A stretch of DNA of 64,000 bases from VAYN01 sp964540905 (GTDB lineage Bacteria; Actinomycetota; Thermoleophilia; Solirubrobacterales; 70-9): NCBI GenBank assembly GCA_964540905.1, contig CAZIOS010000010.1, positions 18,841-82,840 on the forward strand, in the 5' to 3' direction. Shown piece after piece: positions 16,760-22,681 of the stretch (its first letter is position 1; each line of letters begins with the position of its first letter). The translations under genes were made by a program, and so were the position numbers. The notes under the pieces are model-generated. The model did not search any database. It saw only the letters and a list, made by a program, of their open reading frames with translations, and was not told where the DNA came from.

Positions 16760-16804
16760 ACTGGCCTACTCGACGACAGATCCCTCCAGGTCGAGCAGGC
16801 CAGT
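16760..16804 (-). terminator. Hairpin after the minus-strand 19-codon ORF
   Basis: ACTGGCCTACTCGAC (16760-16774) pairs with GTCGAGCAGGCCAGT (16790-16804) at 14 of 15 positions around a 15-nt loop. On the minus strand it begins 14 nt after the stop of the small ORF at 16819-16878, as expected for its terminator. Confidence 0.6.
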
Positions 16805-16818
16805 CTTTCGTGGACGAA

Positions 16819-16878
16819 TTAGCCGTTCTTGCTAATCGTCGCCGCCGGGAACGCGGTCACCGCCTTCGCGATCTTCAT
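16819..16878 (-). CDS. 19-residue micropeptide, family with 17700-17759
   Basis: The ORF reads MKIAKAVTAFPAATISKNG and is preceded by a strong purine-rich ribosome site (GGAAGGGGGTGAAGGC) ending at the ATG. It is followed by a hairpin (16760-16804). Length, MK(I/V)xK start and Kx-Gly end match the ORF at 17700-17759 on the other side of the ArsR-type regulator. The peptide is cationic and amphipathic with no signal sequence. Function is unknown; candidates are a signalling peptide, a small effector of the regulator, or a modified-peptide precursor. The matching length, ribosome site and terminator favour a real gene. Confidence 0.5.
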   Translation of the reverse strand: MKIAKAVTAFPAATISKNG

Positions 16879-17108
16879 GCCTTCACCCCCTTCCAACTTG
16901 ATCGGAGTTGGGGCATGTCATGCGAACCCGGGGCCAGCTTCAGAAGGCAGGGCCCCCGGCCGCACTGCCCTCCCTGTGCCAGACCAACTGACTGATGCAA
17001 GTGTTCCCACCGATGTAAGAGGTTGCATCGAATAGGACGCACATAGCGGGCTCAAAGCAATACGATCAAGAACTCAGTAATCCTTGAAACATTGGAGGTG
17101 TCCGCACT
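16879..17108. promoter_or_regulatory. Divergent control region with three GATGYAA boxes
   Basis: The 230-nt interval between the minus-strand micropeptide and the ArsR-type gene contains GATGCAA (16994-17000), GATGTAA (17012-17018) and the inverted copy TTGCATC (17023-17029). The first and third are an exact inverted pair. They are plausible operator sites for the adjacent regulator. No other coding frame with a ribosome site is seen. Confidence 0.45.
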
Positions 17109-17693
17109 GTGGCTGTCATGAAAAGCAACGAGGCTCATCTGAACCTCCTGAAAGCCCTGGCTCATCCCATGCGCCTGAAAATTCTGGGCACGCTGAGTTG
17201 CCGGGAAACCAGCCCTGCGGAATTCGCGCGAGAGCATGGTCTGCAGGTATCCAACGTCGCTTACCACTTCAGAAGACTCTGCGAGCTGGGAGTGGCCGAG
17301 GTGACCGATGTCAAACCGGCCCGCGGCTCAACCGAGCACTTTCACCGCAGCATCCGACCGGTCGTCTTTGAGGATGACGTGTCGCGCGAGATGCCGGATG
17401 AGATGCAGCGCGTGATCACGCAGACCATCTTTCAGGACCTCGTCGGGCGCATCAGCCAGGCGATCGTCGCCGAGACCTTCGACGCTCGCAAGGATCGTCA
17501 TTTCACCTGGACGCCGATGGTCCTTGACGAGCAGGGCTGGAATGAGGCGATGTCAATCCTCGCCTCGACTTTCAGTCAGCTCGCCGCAGTGGAGGAGAAG
17601 GCCGGAACGAGACTGGCGAAAGGATCAGGGGACCGGCTCGCCGCGACGATGGCACTCGTCGGCTTTGAATCCCCGATGGGCGAGGGGAGGTGA
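17109..17693 (+). CDS. ArsR-type winged-helix regulator
   Basis: 194 residues. Residues about 8-95 are an ArsR-like winged helix (LLKALAHPMRLKILGTL, then TSPAEFAREHGLQVSNVAYHF as the helix-turn-helix, then LGVAEVTDVKPARGSTEHFH as the wing). The metal-binding ELCVCDL motif of metal sensors is absent. Residues 96-194 form an extra helical domain (MQRVITQTIFQDLVGRISQAI, GWNEAMSILASTFSQL) that could bind a ligand. The GTG start at 17109 has GGAGGTG seven bases upstream. The stop is six bases before the micropeptide ATG at 17700, and that gene's ribosome site lies in the end of this one. Confidence 0.85.
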   Translation: MAVMKSNEAHLNLLKALAHPMRLKILGTLSCRETSPAEFAREHGLQVSNVAYHFRRLCELGVAEVTDVKPARGSTEHFHRSIRPVVFEDDVSREMPDEMQRVITQTIFQDLVGRISQAIVAETFDARKDRHFTWTPMVLDEQGWNEAMSILASTFSQLAAVEEKAGTRLAKGSGDRLAATMALVGFESPMGEGR

Positions 17694-17699
17694 GATTCG

Positions 17700-17759
17700 A
17701 TGAAGGTGACGAAAGTTCCGCCCGTACAGGTGAGTCTCAAAGTCGCCAAGGCCGGCTAA
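17700..17759 (+). CDS. 19-residue micropeptide coupled to the ArsR-type gene
   Basis: The ORF reads MKVTKVPPVQVSLKVAKAG. The ribosome site GGGGAGG lies in the last codons of the regulator gene and the ATG follows the regulator stop by six bases, so the two are translationally coupled. It has the same length as the 16819-16878 ORF, and residues 1, 2, 5, 17 and 19 are identical, with similar residues at 3, 4, 6 and 15. It is cationic, with four lysines and no signal sequence. Function is unknown. It is too short for usual gene callers and could still be chance. Confidence 0.5.
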   Translation: MKVTKVPPVQVSLKVAKAG

Positions 17760-17814
17760 AGCGGTCGACGCAGAGGGCTCATCCTTCGTCGGCTCCGACC
17801 CTGGCGCCTAAGTT

Positions 17815-17831
17815 GTAAGATGATATCTTAC
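17815..17831. promoter_or_regulatory. Operator palindrome and -10 of the vapBC operon
   Basis: GTAAGA-TGATA-TCTTAC is a perfect 6-bp inverted repeat directly before vapB. TATCTT (17824-17829) lies within it, 6 nt from the ATG. VapBC complexes usually repress their own promoter through such sites. Confidence 0.6.
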
Positions 17832-17835
17832 CTCG

Positions 17836-18063
17836 ATGAGAACGACCGTCTCCACCAAGGGCCAGATCGTCCTGCCGGCTGAGCTTCGCCGGCGCGACGG
17901 TATCGAGGCGGGACAGGAGTTCGAGGTCGAGCGCCTCGGGGCCGACGAGTACCGCCTGACCCGGGTCGCCCCCTCCAACGAGGGGCTGGTCGACTGGCTG
18001 CTCGCCTGTCCTGAGAAGGGCTACTTCGTCGCGGTCGACTCCGAGTCGACCGACACTCTGTGA
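17836..18063 (+). CDS. vapB: VapB-type antitoxin, AbrB/SpoVT fold
   Basis: 75 residues. Residues 1-45 are a swapped-hairpin AbrB domain (TTVSTKGQIVLPAELRRRDGI, GQEFEVERLGADEYRLTRV) that binds DNA as a dimer; the C-terminal 25 residues would wrap around the toxin. It overlaps vapC by four bases (GTGA), the usual antitoxin-toxin order. The operator palindrome sits just upstream. The pair is typical of a type II toxin-antitoxin module and lies at the edge of the low-GC island. Confidence 0.9.
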   Translation: MRTTVSTKGQIVLPAELRRRDGIEAGQEFEVERLGADEYRLTRVAPSNEGLVDWLLACPEKGYFVAVDSESTDTL

Positions 18064-18467
18064 GATTCCTGGTCGACGCCAACGTCCTCTCCGAGGCGAC
18101 CAAGCCCGAGCCCGAGCCTCGCGTCGTGCAGTGGCTGCGCACCAACGAGCGCTCGCTCCTCGTCGACCCGGTCATCCTCGGCGAGGTTCGCTTCGGGATC
18201 GAGCTGCTCAGGCCCGGCGCCCGTCGCCGTGAGCTGGAGCGCTGGTTCGAGCAGGGCGTCAGCCGCATCCATTGCCTGCCCTGGGACGCGGCGGTCGGGC
18301 TGCGCTGGGCTCGGCTCCTCGCCGAGCTGCGCCGCCGCGGCCGGCCGATGTCGATCAAAGACAGCCTGATCGCCGCCAGCGCCCTCACCCACGATTTGGC
18401 GCTGGCGACCCTGAACCGGCGCGACTTCGAGCCGGCGCGAGTGACGCTGGTCGATCCCCTGGCCTAG
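18060..18467 (+). CDS. vapC: VapC toxin, PIN-domain ribonuclease
   Basis: 135 residues with a complete PIN domain: Asp6 in FLVDANVLSE, Glu in LGEVRFGIELL, and the C-terminal acidic pair in SIKDSLIAASAL and LNRRDF. PIN toxins cleave RNA (often tRNA or rRNA) with Mg2+. It is co-translated with its antitoxin, which should neutralise it. Length is normal. It ends four bases inside the convergent sufT gene. Confidence 0.92.
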   Translation: MRFLVDANVLSEATKPEPEPRVVQWLRTNERSLLVDPVILGEVRFGIELLRPGARRRELERWFEQGVSRIHCLPWDAAVGLRWARLLAELRRRGRPMSIKDSLIAASALTHDLALATLNRRDFEPARVTLVDPLA

Positions 18468-18802
18468 AAGCCCAGCGCGAACTTGGCGTCGTCGGTCATC
18501 ATTTCCGGCGACCAGGCGGGGTCGAAGACCATCTTCGGGTGGACGGCGGAGACGCCGGGGAGGTCGCCGACGAACTCCTTCATCTGCTCGGAGACCTGGG
18601 GGCCGATCGGGCAGGCGGGGGTGGTCAGGGTGAAGGTGACGTAGACGTCGTCTTTCTCGATCTCGACGTCGTAGACGAGGCCGAGCGAGACGAAGTCGAG
18701 GCCGAGCTCGGGGTCGATGACCTCCTCGAGCGCCTCGTAGACGTCCTCCTCGGTCAGGGTTTCGTCGTGCTCGCTGGGGGTCGCTGCGGTGTTCTCTGGC
18801 AT
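18464..18802 (-). CDS. sufT: SufT / MIP18-family Fe-S assembly protein (DUF59)
   Basis: A 112-residue DUF59 protein. The core EALEEVIDPELGLDFVSLGLVYDVEI and LTTPACPIGPQVSEQMKE are the family hallmarks, the cysteine in TPACPIG being the conserved functional residue. SufT-like proteins help deliver Fe-S clusters to target enzymes; related PaaD/PaaJ act in ring hydroxylation. The suf cluster lies 13 kb away in the same window. The start ATG is 6 nt after a TACCAT box on the minus strand, so the message is probably leaderless. Confidence 0.88.
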   Translation of the reverse strand: MPENTAATPSEHDETLTEEDVYEALEEVIDPELGLDFVSLGLVYDVEIEKDDVYVTFTLTTPACPIGPQVSEQMKEFVGDLPGVSAVHPKMVFDPAWSPEMMTDDAKFALGF

Positions 18803-18808
18803 CGCCCC

Positions 18809-18814
18809 ATGGTA
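18809..18814 (-). promoter_or_regulatory. -10 box of sufT
   Basis: TACCAT on the minus strand ends 6 nt before the sufT ATG; there is no Shine-Dalgarno sequence. Confidence 0.45.
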
Positions 18815-18829
18815 GCCGGGCGGCGGTGG

Positions 18830-19360
18830 CTACCTCGGCGGCAGCGGCTCCGGCGGCGGGCCCTCGCCGGGCGGGGCCAACTCCAGCTGCCACCAGCCGA
18901 CGTCGCGCCAGGCGCCCTGCTTCCAGCCGATCCGGCGGCTGACGCCGACCGGCTCGAAGCCGAGCCGCCGGTGCAGGGCGACGCTGGCCGGGTTGGGCAG
19001 GGTGATGCCGGCGACCGCGATCTGGAAGCGCTGGGCGCGCAGGCGCTCGAACAGCGCCTCGTAGAGGCGGCGGCCGTGGCCCCGGCCGCGCTCGTCCTCG
19101 GCGACGTAGACGGAGACGTCGACCGCCCAGCGGTAGGCGGCGCGCTCGCGGTGGCGGCAGGCGTAGGCGTAGCCGCGCACCTCTCCCCCCTCCTCGGCGA
19201 CCAGCCAGGGGTGGGTGCGGGAGCAGCGCTCGATCCGCGCCGCCATCTCCGCCGCGGCCGGGGCCGCGGCCTCGAAGGAGATGACGCTGGACTCGACGTA
19301 GGGGGCGTAGATCGCCGCGCAGGCGGCGGCGTCGCTGGCGGGATCGGCGTCGCGGACCAT
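18830..19360 (-). CDS. GNAT acetyltransferase, phosphinothricin N-acetyltransferase type
   Basis: A 176-residue GNAT-fold protein. The sequence opens VRDADPASDAAACAAIYAPYVESSVISFE, close to Pat/YncA-type acetyltransferases, and the acetyl-CoA loop reads DERGRGHGRRLYEAL (Q/RxxGxG/A form). GVSRRIGWKQGAWRDVGWWQLEL near the C-terminus matches the family's substrate end. It would transfer acetyl from acetyl-CoA to the amine of a small molecule such as phosphinothricin or methionine sulfone. The natural substrate cannot be deduced. It is monocistronic on the minus strand. Confidence 0.88.
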   Translation of the reverse strand: MVRDADPASDAAACAAIYAPYVESSVISFEAAAPAAAEMAARIERCSRTHPWLVAEEGGEVRGYAYACRHRERAAYRWAVDVSVYVAEDERGRGHGRRLYEALFERLRAQRFQIAVAGITLPNPASVALHRRLGFEPVGVSRRIGWKQGAWRDVGWWQLELAPPGEGPPPEPLPPR

Positions 19361-19366
19361 CGCGGC

Positions 19367-19372
19367 AATCTA
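19367..19372 (-). promoter_or_regulatory. -10 box of the GNAT gene
   Basis: TAGATT on the minus strand ends 6 nt before the ATG at 19360. Confidence 0.4.
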
Positions 19373-19417
19373 GAGGCCGCGCCGCCCGCCGCGCCGCCGC
19401 AATCCTTTTCGCGCCAA

Positions 19418-19423
19418 TAGGCT
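19418..19423 (+). promoter_or_regulatory. -10 box of the 19432 gene
   Basis: TAGGCT ends 8 nt before the ATG at 19432; no ribosome site is seen. Confidence 0.4.
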
Positions 19424-19431
19424 GCCGCTCG

Positions 19432-19824
19432 ATGAGCGACTCGGGCCAGATCCTGCGGCGGTCGATCGGGGTGGTCTTCGCCGATGGCGGCCTGCTGGCG
19501 CTGACCTCGGTGCTGCCGCCCGGGCGCAACGGGCACGGCGAGGAGGAGGTCGCGGCGGTGCTCTGTGACCCCGACGCGGGGCCGGTCCAGTTCGAGCAGG
19601 CGCTGCTCTCGACCGAGTACGGCGAGGACGGCGTCCAGCGCCGTGCCACCCTCGAGCTCTGGCCCGAGGGCGACGACGCGCGGCCGCTGCGCGGCGCCGG
19701 CACCCTGATCAGCTCGATCGCGGTGCGCCGCCAGGGGCTGAACGCGGAGATCGCCTTCTTCCGCTGGTCTGTCGAGGGACGCGAGGGGCTCGGCCACTAC
19801 GAGGTGGCCCGGGCCGATGGCTGA
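19432..19824 (+). CDS. Conserved-looking hypothetical protein
   Basis: A 130-residue soluble protein, mildly acidic, predicted to be mostly beta (IGVVFADGGLLALTSVLPPG, NAEIAFFRWSVEGREGLGHYEV). No motif or family is recognised. It overlaps the HAD hydrolase gene by eight bases and shares its promoter, so the two are co-expressed. The overlap and codon use support it being real. Confidence 0.7.
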   Translation: MSDSGQILRRSIGVVFADGGLLALTSVLPPGRNGHGEEEVAAVLCDPDAGPVQFEQALLSTEYGEDGVQRRATLELWPEGDDARPLRGAGTLISSIAVRRQGLNAEIAFFRWSVEGREGLGHYEVARADG

Positions 19825-20458
19825 GATCGAGGCGATCGTCTGCGACTTCGGCGGCGTCCTGACGACGCCGCTGCTGAGCTCCTTCATGGCGGTCCAGGAC
19901 GAGATCGGGATCTCCCCTGAGACGCTCGGCCAGGCGATGCGGGCGCTGACCGAGGAGGACGGCGACAACCCGCTGTTCGCGCTCGAGCGCGGCGAGGTCA
20001 CCGAGGTCACCTTTCTCGAGCGCCTCGCCGACGGGCTGGAGCCTCTGCTCGGCCAGCGGCCGCAGCTGCACCGCTTCCGCGAGATCTACTTCGCGGCGCT
20101 GCACCCGAACCAGCCGATGATCGCGCTGATGCGCGAGCTGCAGGCGGACGGCAAACGGATGGCGATGCTGACCAACAACGTGCGCGAGTGGGAGCCGCTG
20201 TGGCGCTCGATGCTGCCGGTCGACGAGATCTTCGAGACCGTCGTCGACTCCGCCTTCGTCGGCCTGCGCAAGCCGGAAGCGCGGATCTACGAGCTGACCC
20301 TGGAGCGGCTCGGCCTGCCCGCCGGCGCCTGCCTCTTCGTCGACGACCTCGAGCACAACTGCGAGGGCGCCCGCGCCACCGGCATGAACACCGTCCACTT
20401 CCGCGACAACGAGCAGGCGATCGCCGCGATCCGCGCACTTGTAAAGATGCAGGGGTGA
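19817..20458 (+). CDS. HAD-superfamily hydrolase, subfamily IA
   Basis: 213 residues. The nucleophile Asp10 is in VCDFGGVLTTP, motif II Thr/Asn in AMLTNNVREW, motif III Lys in VGLRKPEARIYELTLERLGL and motif IV Asp in CLFVDDLEHNCEGA. The usual second Asp of DxD is replaced by Gly (DFG), as in epoxide-hydrolase N-terminal-like and haloacid dehalogenase-like members, which leaves the phosphatase reaction uncertain. It overlaps genes at both ends (upstream by eight bases; its TGA shares one base with the next ATG). Confidence 0.88.
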   Translation: MAEIEAIVCDFGGVLTTPLLSSFMAVQDEIGISPETLGQAMRALTEEDGDNPLFALERGEVTEVTFLERLADGLEPLLGQRPQLHRFREIYFAALHPNQPMIALMRELQADGKRMAMLTNNVREWEPLWRSMLPVDEIFETVVDSAFVGLRKPEARIYELTLERLGLPAGACLFVDDLEHNCEGARATGMNTVHFRDNEQAIAAIRALVKMQG

Positions 20459-22128
20459 TGAGGCTTCGCATCGCCGGGACGTCGCTGCTGGCAATCGCCT
20501 GTGCCCTGGTGCTCGCCTCCCCCGCCGCCGCGGCGATCACCAGCTCGCAGATCACCTCGCCGAGCAGCCCGACGTTTGGCGTCTTCGACGAAGACAATCC
20601 CGGCATCGGCCCCAACGCGATCGAAGTCGAGGGCACCTCCAACGGAGCCGGCGGGGAAAAGGTCGACCTCTACTGCTACGAAGGCACTGGCATCACCCAC
20701 GCCAGCCTCGGGGAAGCGACGCTGGCTTCGGATGGCAGCTTCTCGGTTGCCTCGGCGAGCCTCTCCGGCATCGAGGACAAGCTCTGTCGGCTGCGCGCGG
20801 TACCCGCGGCATCGCCGCCATCCGAAGCGTCCAAACTGAGCCCCTTCGCCGGTCCGGTGATGGCGATCGGCAGCCGCGAGAGCAAATCGATCCCCAGCGG
20901 TCCGAACAGCGGCAGCCGCTACGACTTCGAACTCGACGGCCAGCAGGTGAGCGCCGGCGACAGTTACAGCTCGGCCTCCCACTGCGGCCTTCGCGACTCG
21001 ACTCTCTTCAACGCAAGCCTGGAAAAGACGACCACGACCTTCGCCTGCAACGACTCGTTCGTCCAGGGGGAGAACGTGCAGACGCCCGCGGCCTCGACCC
21101 GCTCCGAGATCCAGGTCGACGGGGCCAATGCCTATCTGGCGGATGCGGCGTTTGAAATCAACCCCGCCGCCAGCGGCTTCCCGGCGCTTTTCTTCTCCTT
21201 CAGCCTGGAACGCGGCAACGGCAACCTCCAGTTCCTCGAATCCGAGCCGGTGGTCAAGTGCGCCTTCGCGACCTATCCGCCCACGGCAGGGAGCTGCCCT
21301 TCCTTCGTCGGCACCGGGATTCGCGACGACCGCTTCGTCGAACAGACCGACGACGGCCACTTGGTCAAGATCGAGGATCGGTTCTTCAGCACCGATGCCG
21401 CGGCCCACAGCGTCGACCTCTTGGCTCAAAACGACCAAAGCTTCGGCGGGCACGGCGAAACGGTTTCTTACCGCTTCCCCGGCGAAAGCTCGTTCTCCAA
21501 GCACGCGGTCGGAAGCATCGTCTCCTTCTCCGGCACCGCTCCGGCGACCACCTTCATCCGAGTCGAAGGGGCTCCAGAAGGGGACCAAGAAACCGGTCAG
21601 GGGGCGATCGTGCTCGACCGCCCAGCCTCGCCGGCGACCTTCAACGCGGTCGGCCCCAGTGGCAGTGACTTCTACTTCCACGAGACGGTGCCGGTTCCCG
21701 CCGGTGGCTCGGCCTTGGCTCGCGCTGCCTATGCGCAGGGCTACACCAGCGCCGAAGTCGAAGCGCTCGCCCGCAAGGCCGAAGCCGCGTACCAGCCAGA
21801 ACCCCCCGAATCGCGCCCGGCGGCGGCGCCGTCCAATCGGTTCAGGCTCGGCAGCCGCCGCTTCAACCGCAAGAACGGCACGGTGCAGCTGATCCTGGTC
21901 CTGCCCGCTCCCGGCCATATCGTGCTGCGGGGGGCCAAGGTGCGGGCGGTGATCCGCACGGTGAGGAAGGCCGGCCGGACCGTGGTCACGGTGCGGCCGA
22001 AGCGGATGCAGCTGAAAAAGCTGAAGCGGCGCCACCGGGAGAGGGTGAGGTTCGGGATCACCTTCACGCCCACCGGCGGCACGCCGGCTCACAAGACCGT
22101 GAGCCTGGTGCTGGTCCACCGCCGCTAG
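20458..22128 (+). CDS. Large secreted protein of unknown function
   Basis: 556 residues from the ATG at 20458. The signal peptide MRLRIAGTSLLAIACALVLASPAAA is clear. The mature protein is rich in Ser, Asp and Gly, with several cysteines in the first 300 residues, and ends in a basic beta region (LILVLPAPGHIVLRGAKVRAV, RTVVTVRPKRMQLKKLKRRHR). No domain is recognised; a surface or matrix protein with Ig-like repeats is possible. It directly follows the HAD gene (overlap of one base), but the functional link is unclear. Confidence 0.75.
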   Translation: MRLRIAGTSLLAIACALVLASPAAAAITSSQITSPSSPTFGVFDEDNPGIGPNAIEVEGTSNGAGGEKVDLYCYEGTGITHASLGEATLASDGSFSVASASLSGIEDKLCRLRAVPAASPPSEASKLSPFAGPVMAIGSRESKSIPSGPNSGSRYDFELDGQQVSAGDSYSSASHCGLRDSTLFNASLEKTTTTFACNDSFVQGENVQTPAASTRSEIQVDGANAYLADAAFEINPAASGFPALFFSFSLERGNGNLQFLESEPVVKCAFATYPPTAGSCPSFVGTGIRDDRFVEQTDDGHLVKIEDRFFSTDAAAHSVDLLAQNDQSFGGHGETVSYRFPGESSFSKHAVGSIVSFSGTAPATTFIRVEGAPEGDQETGQGAIVLDRPASPATFNAVGPSGSDFYFHETVPVPAGGSALARAAYAQGYTSAEVEALARKAEAAYQPEPPESRPAAAPSNRFRLGSRRFNRKNGTVQLILVLPAPGHIVLRGAKVRAVIRTVRKAGRTVVTVRPKRMQLKKLKRRHRERVRFGITFTPTGGTPAHKTVSLVLVHRR

Positions 22129-22580
22129 TTGTCGGAGCCGGCGCGGTCCCAGACGTAGAGCTCGAGGGCCTCGACGGCGAGCTGCATCAGGCGCGGCGGC
22201 GAGAGCAGGCTGAGGACGAGCTCGAGCGCGTCCTCCTCGGTGACGCCGGCGTCGACGGCCTCCTCGCCGCGGAAGCCGGCGGCGAGCTTGAGCGCCTCGC
22301 GGCGGTTGTCGCCGAGCGAGCCGAAGGCGCCCATCAGGAAGTCGCGGTTGGGGACCGGGTGGCCGACCTCGAGCGAGCCGTGCCAGGCGGCGAGCATCGA
22401 GAGATCGTGCTCGTCGAGCTCGGAGATCGCTTTCGCGTAGTGGACCTCGAGCTCGGCGTCGGGGATCTCGTCGACCCAGGAGCGGACCGCCTCGCCGAGC
22501 AGCTGGCGGCGGGCCTCGCGGCCGACCGAGTCGGCGATTGCGCGGACTGCGTCGGCTGGATCGACAAAGCACAGGGACAT
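22125..22580 (-). CDS. Acidic hypothetical protein
   Basis: A 151-residue, mainly helical, strongly acidic cytosolic protein (FVDPADAVRAIADSVGREARRQLLGEAVRSW, AELEVHYAKAISELDEHDLSMLAAWHG split into helices). No family is recognised. It is monocistronic, convergent with the secreted protein (overlap of four bases) and divergent from addB. A TAAATT sequence about 14 nt before the ATG may be its -10. Confidence 0.68.
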   Translation of the reverse strand: MSLCFVDPADAVRAIADSVGREARRQLLGEAVRSWVDEIPDAELEVHYAKAISELDEHDLSMLAAWHGSLEVGHPVPNRDFLMGAFGSLGDNRREALKLAAGFRGEEAVDAGVTEEDALELVLSLLSPPRLMQLAVEALELYVWDRAGSDN

Positions 22581-22668
22581 GGGCTGAGGGGCAATTTAGA
22601 GGCGCTGGTAGACGGCAAAAGGGGGGCTCCAGGCCGCAGTTTGCGGGGTAGCGCTCCGGGCGCCCGCA

Positions 22669-22674
22669 TATGGT
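22669..22674 (+). promoter_or_regulatory. -10 box of addB
   Basis: TATGGT ends 7 nt before the GTG at 22682, which supports that GTG as the start over the ATG at 22670 (which lies within the box). Confidence 0.4.
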
Positions 22675-22681
22675 GGGAAGG

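Noticed and set aside
16612..16995. A 127-codon plus-strand frame
   Set aside because: It runs through the terminator hairpin and the antisense of the micropeptide, has no ribosome site and no recognisable protein features.
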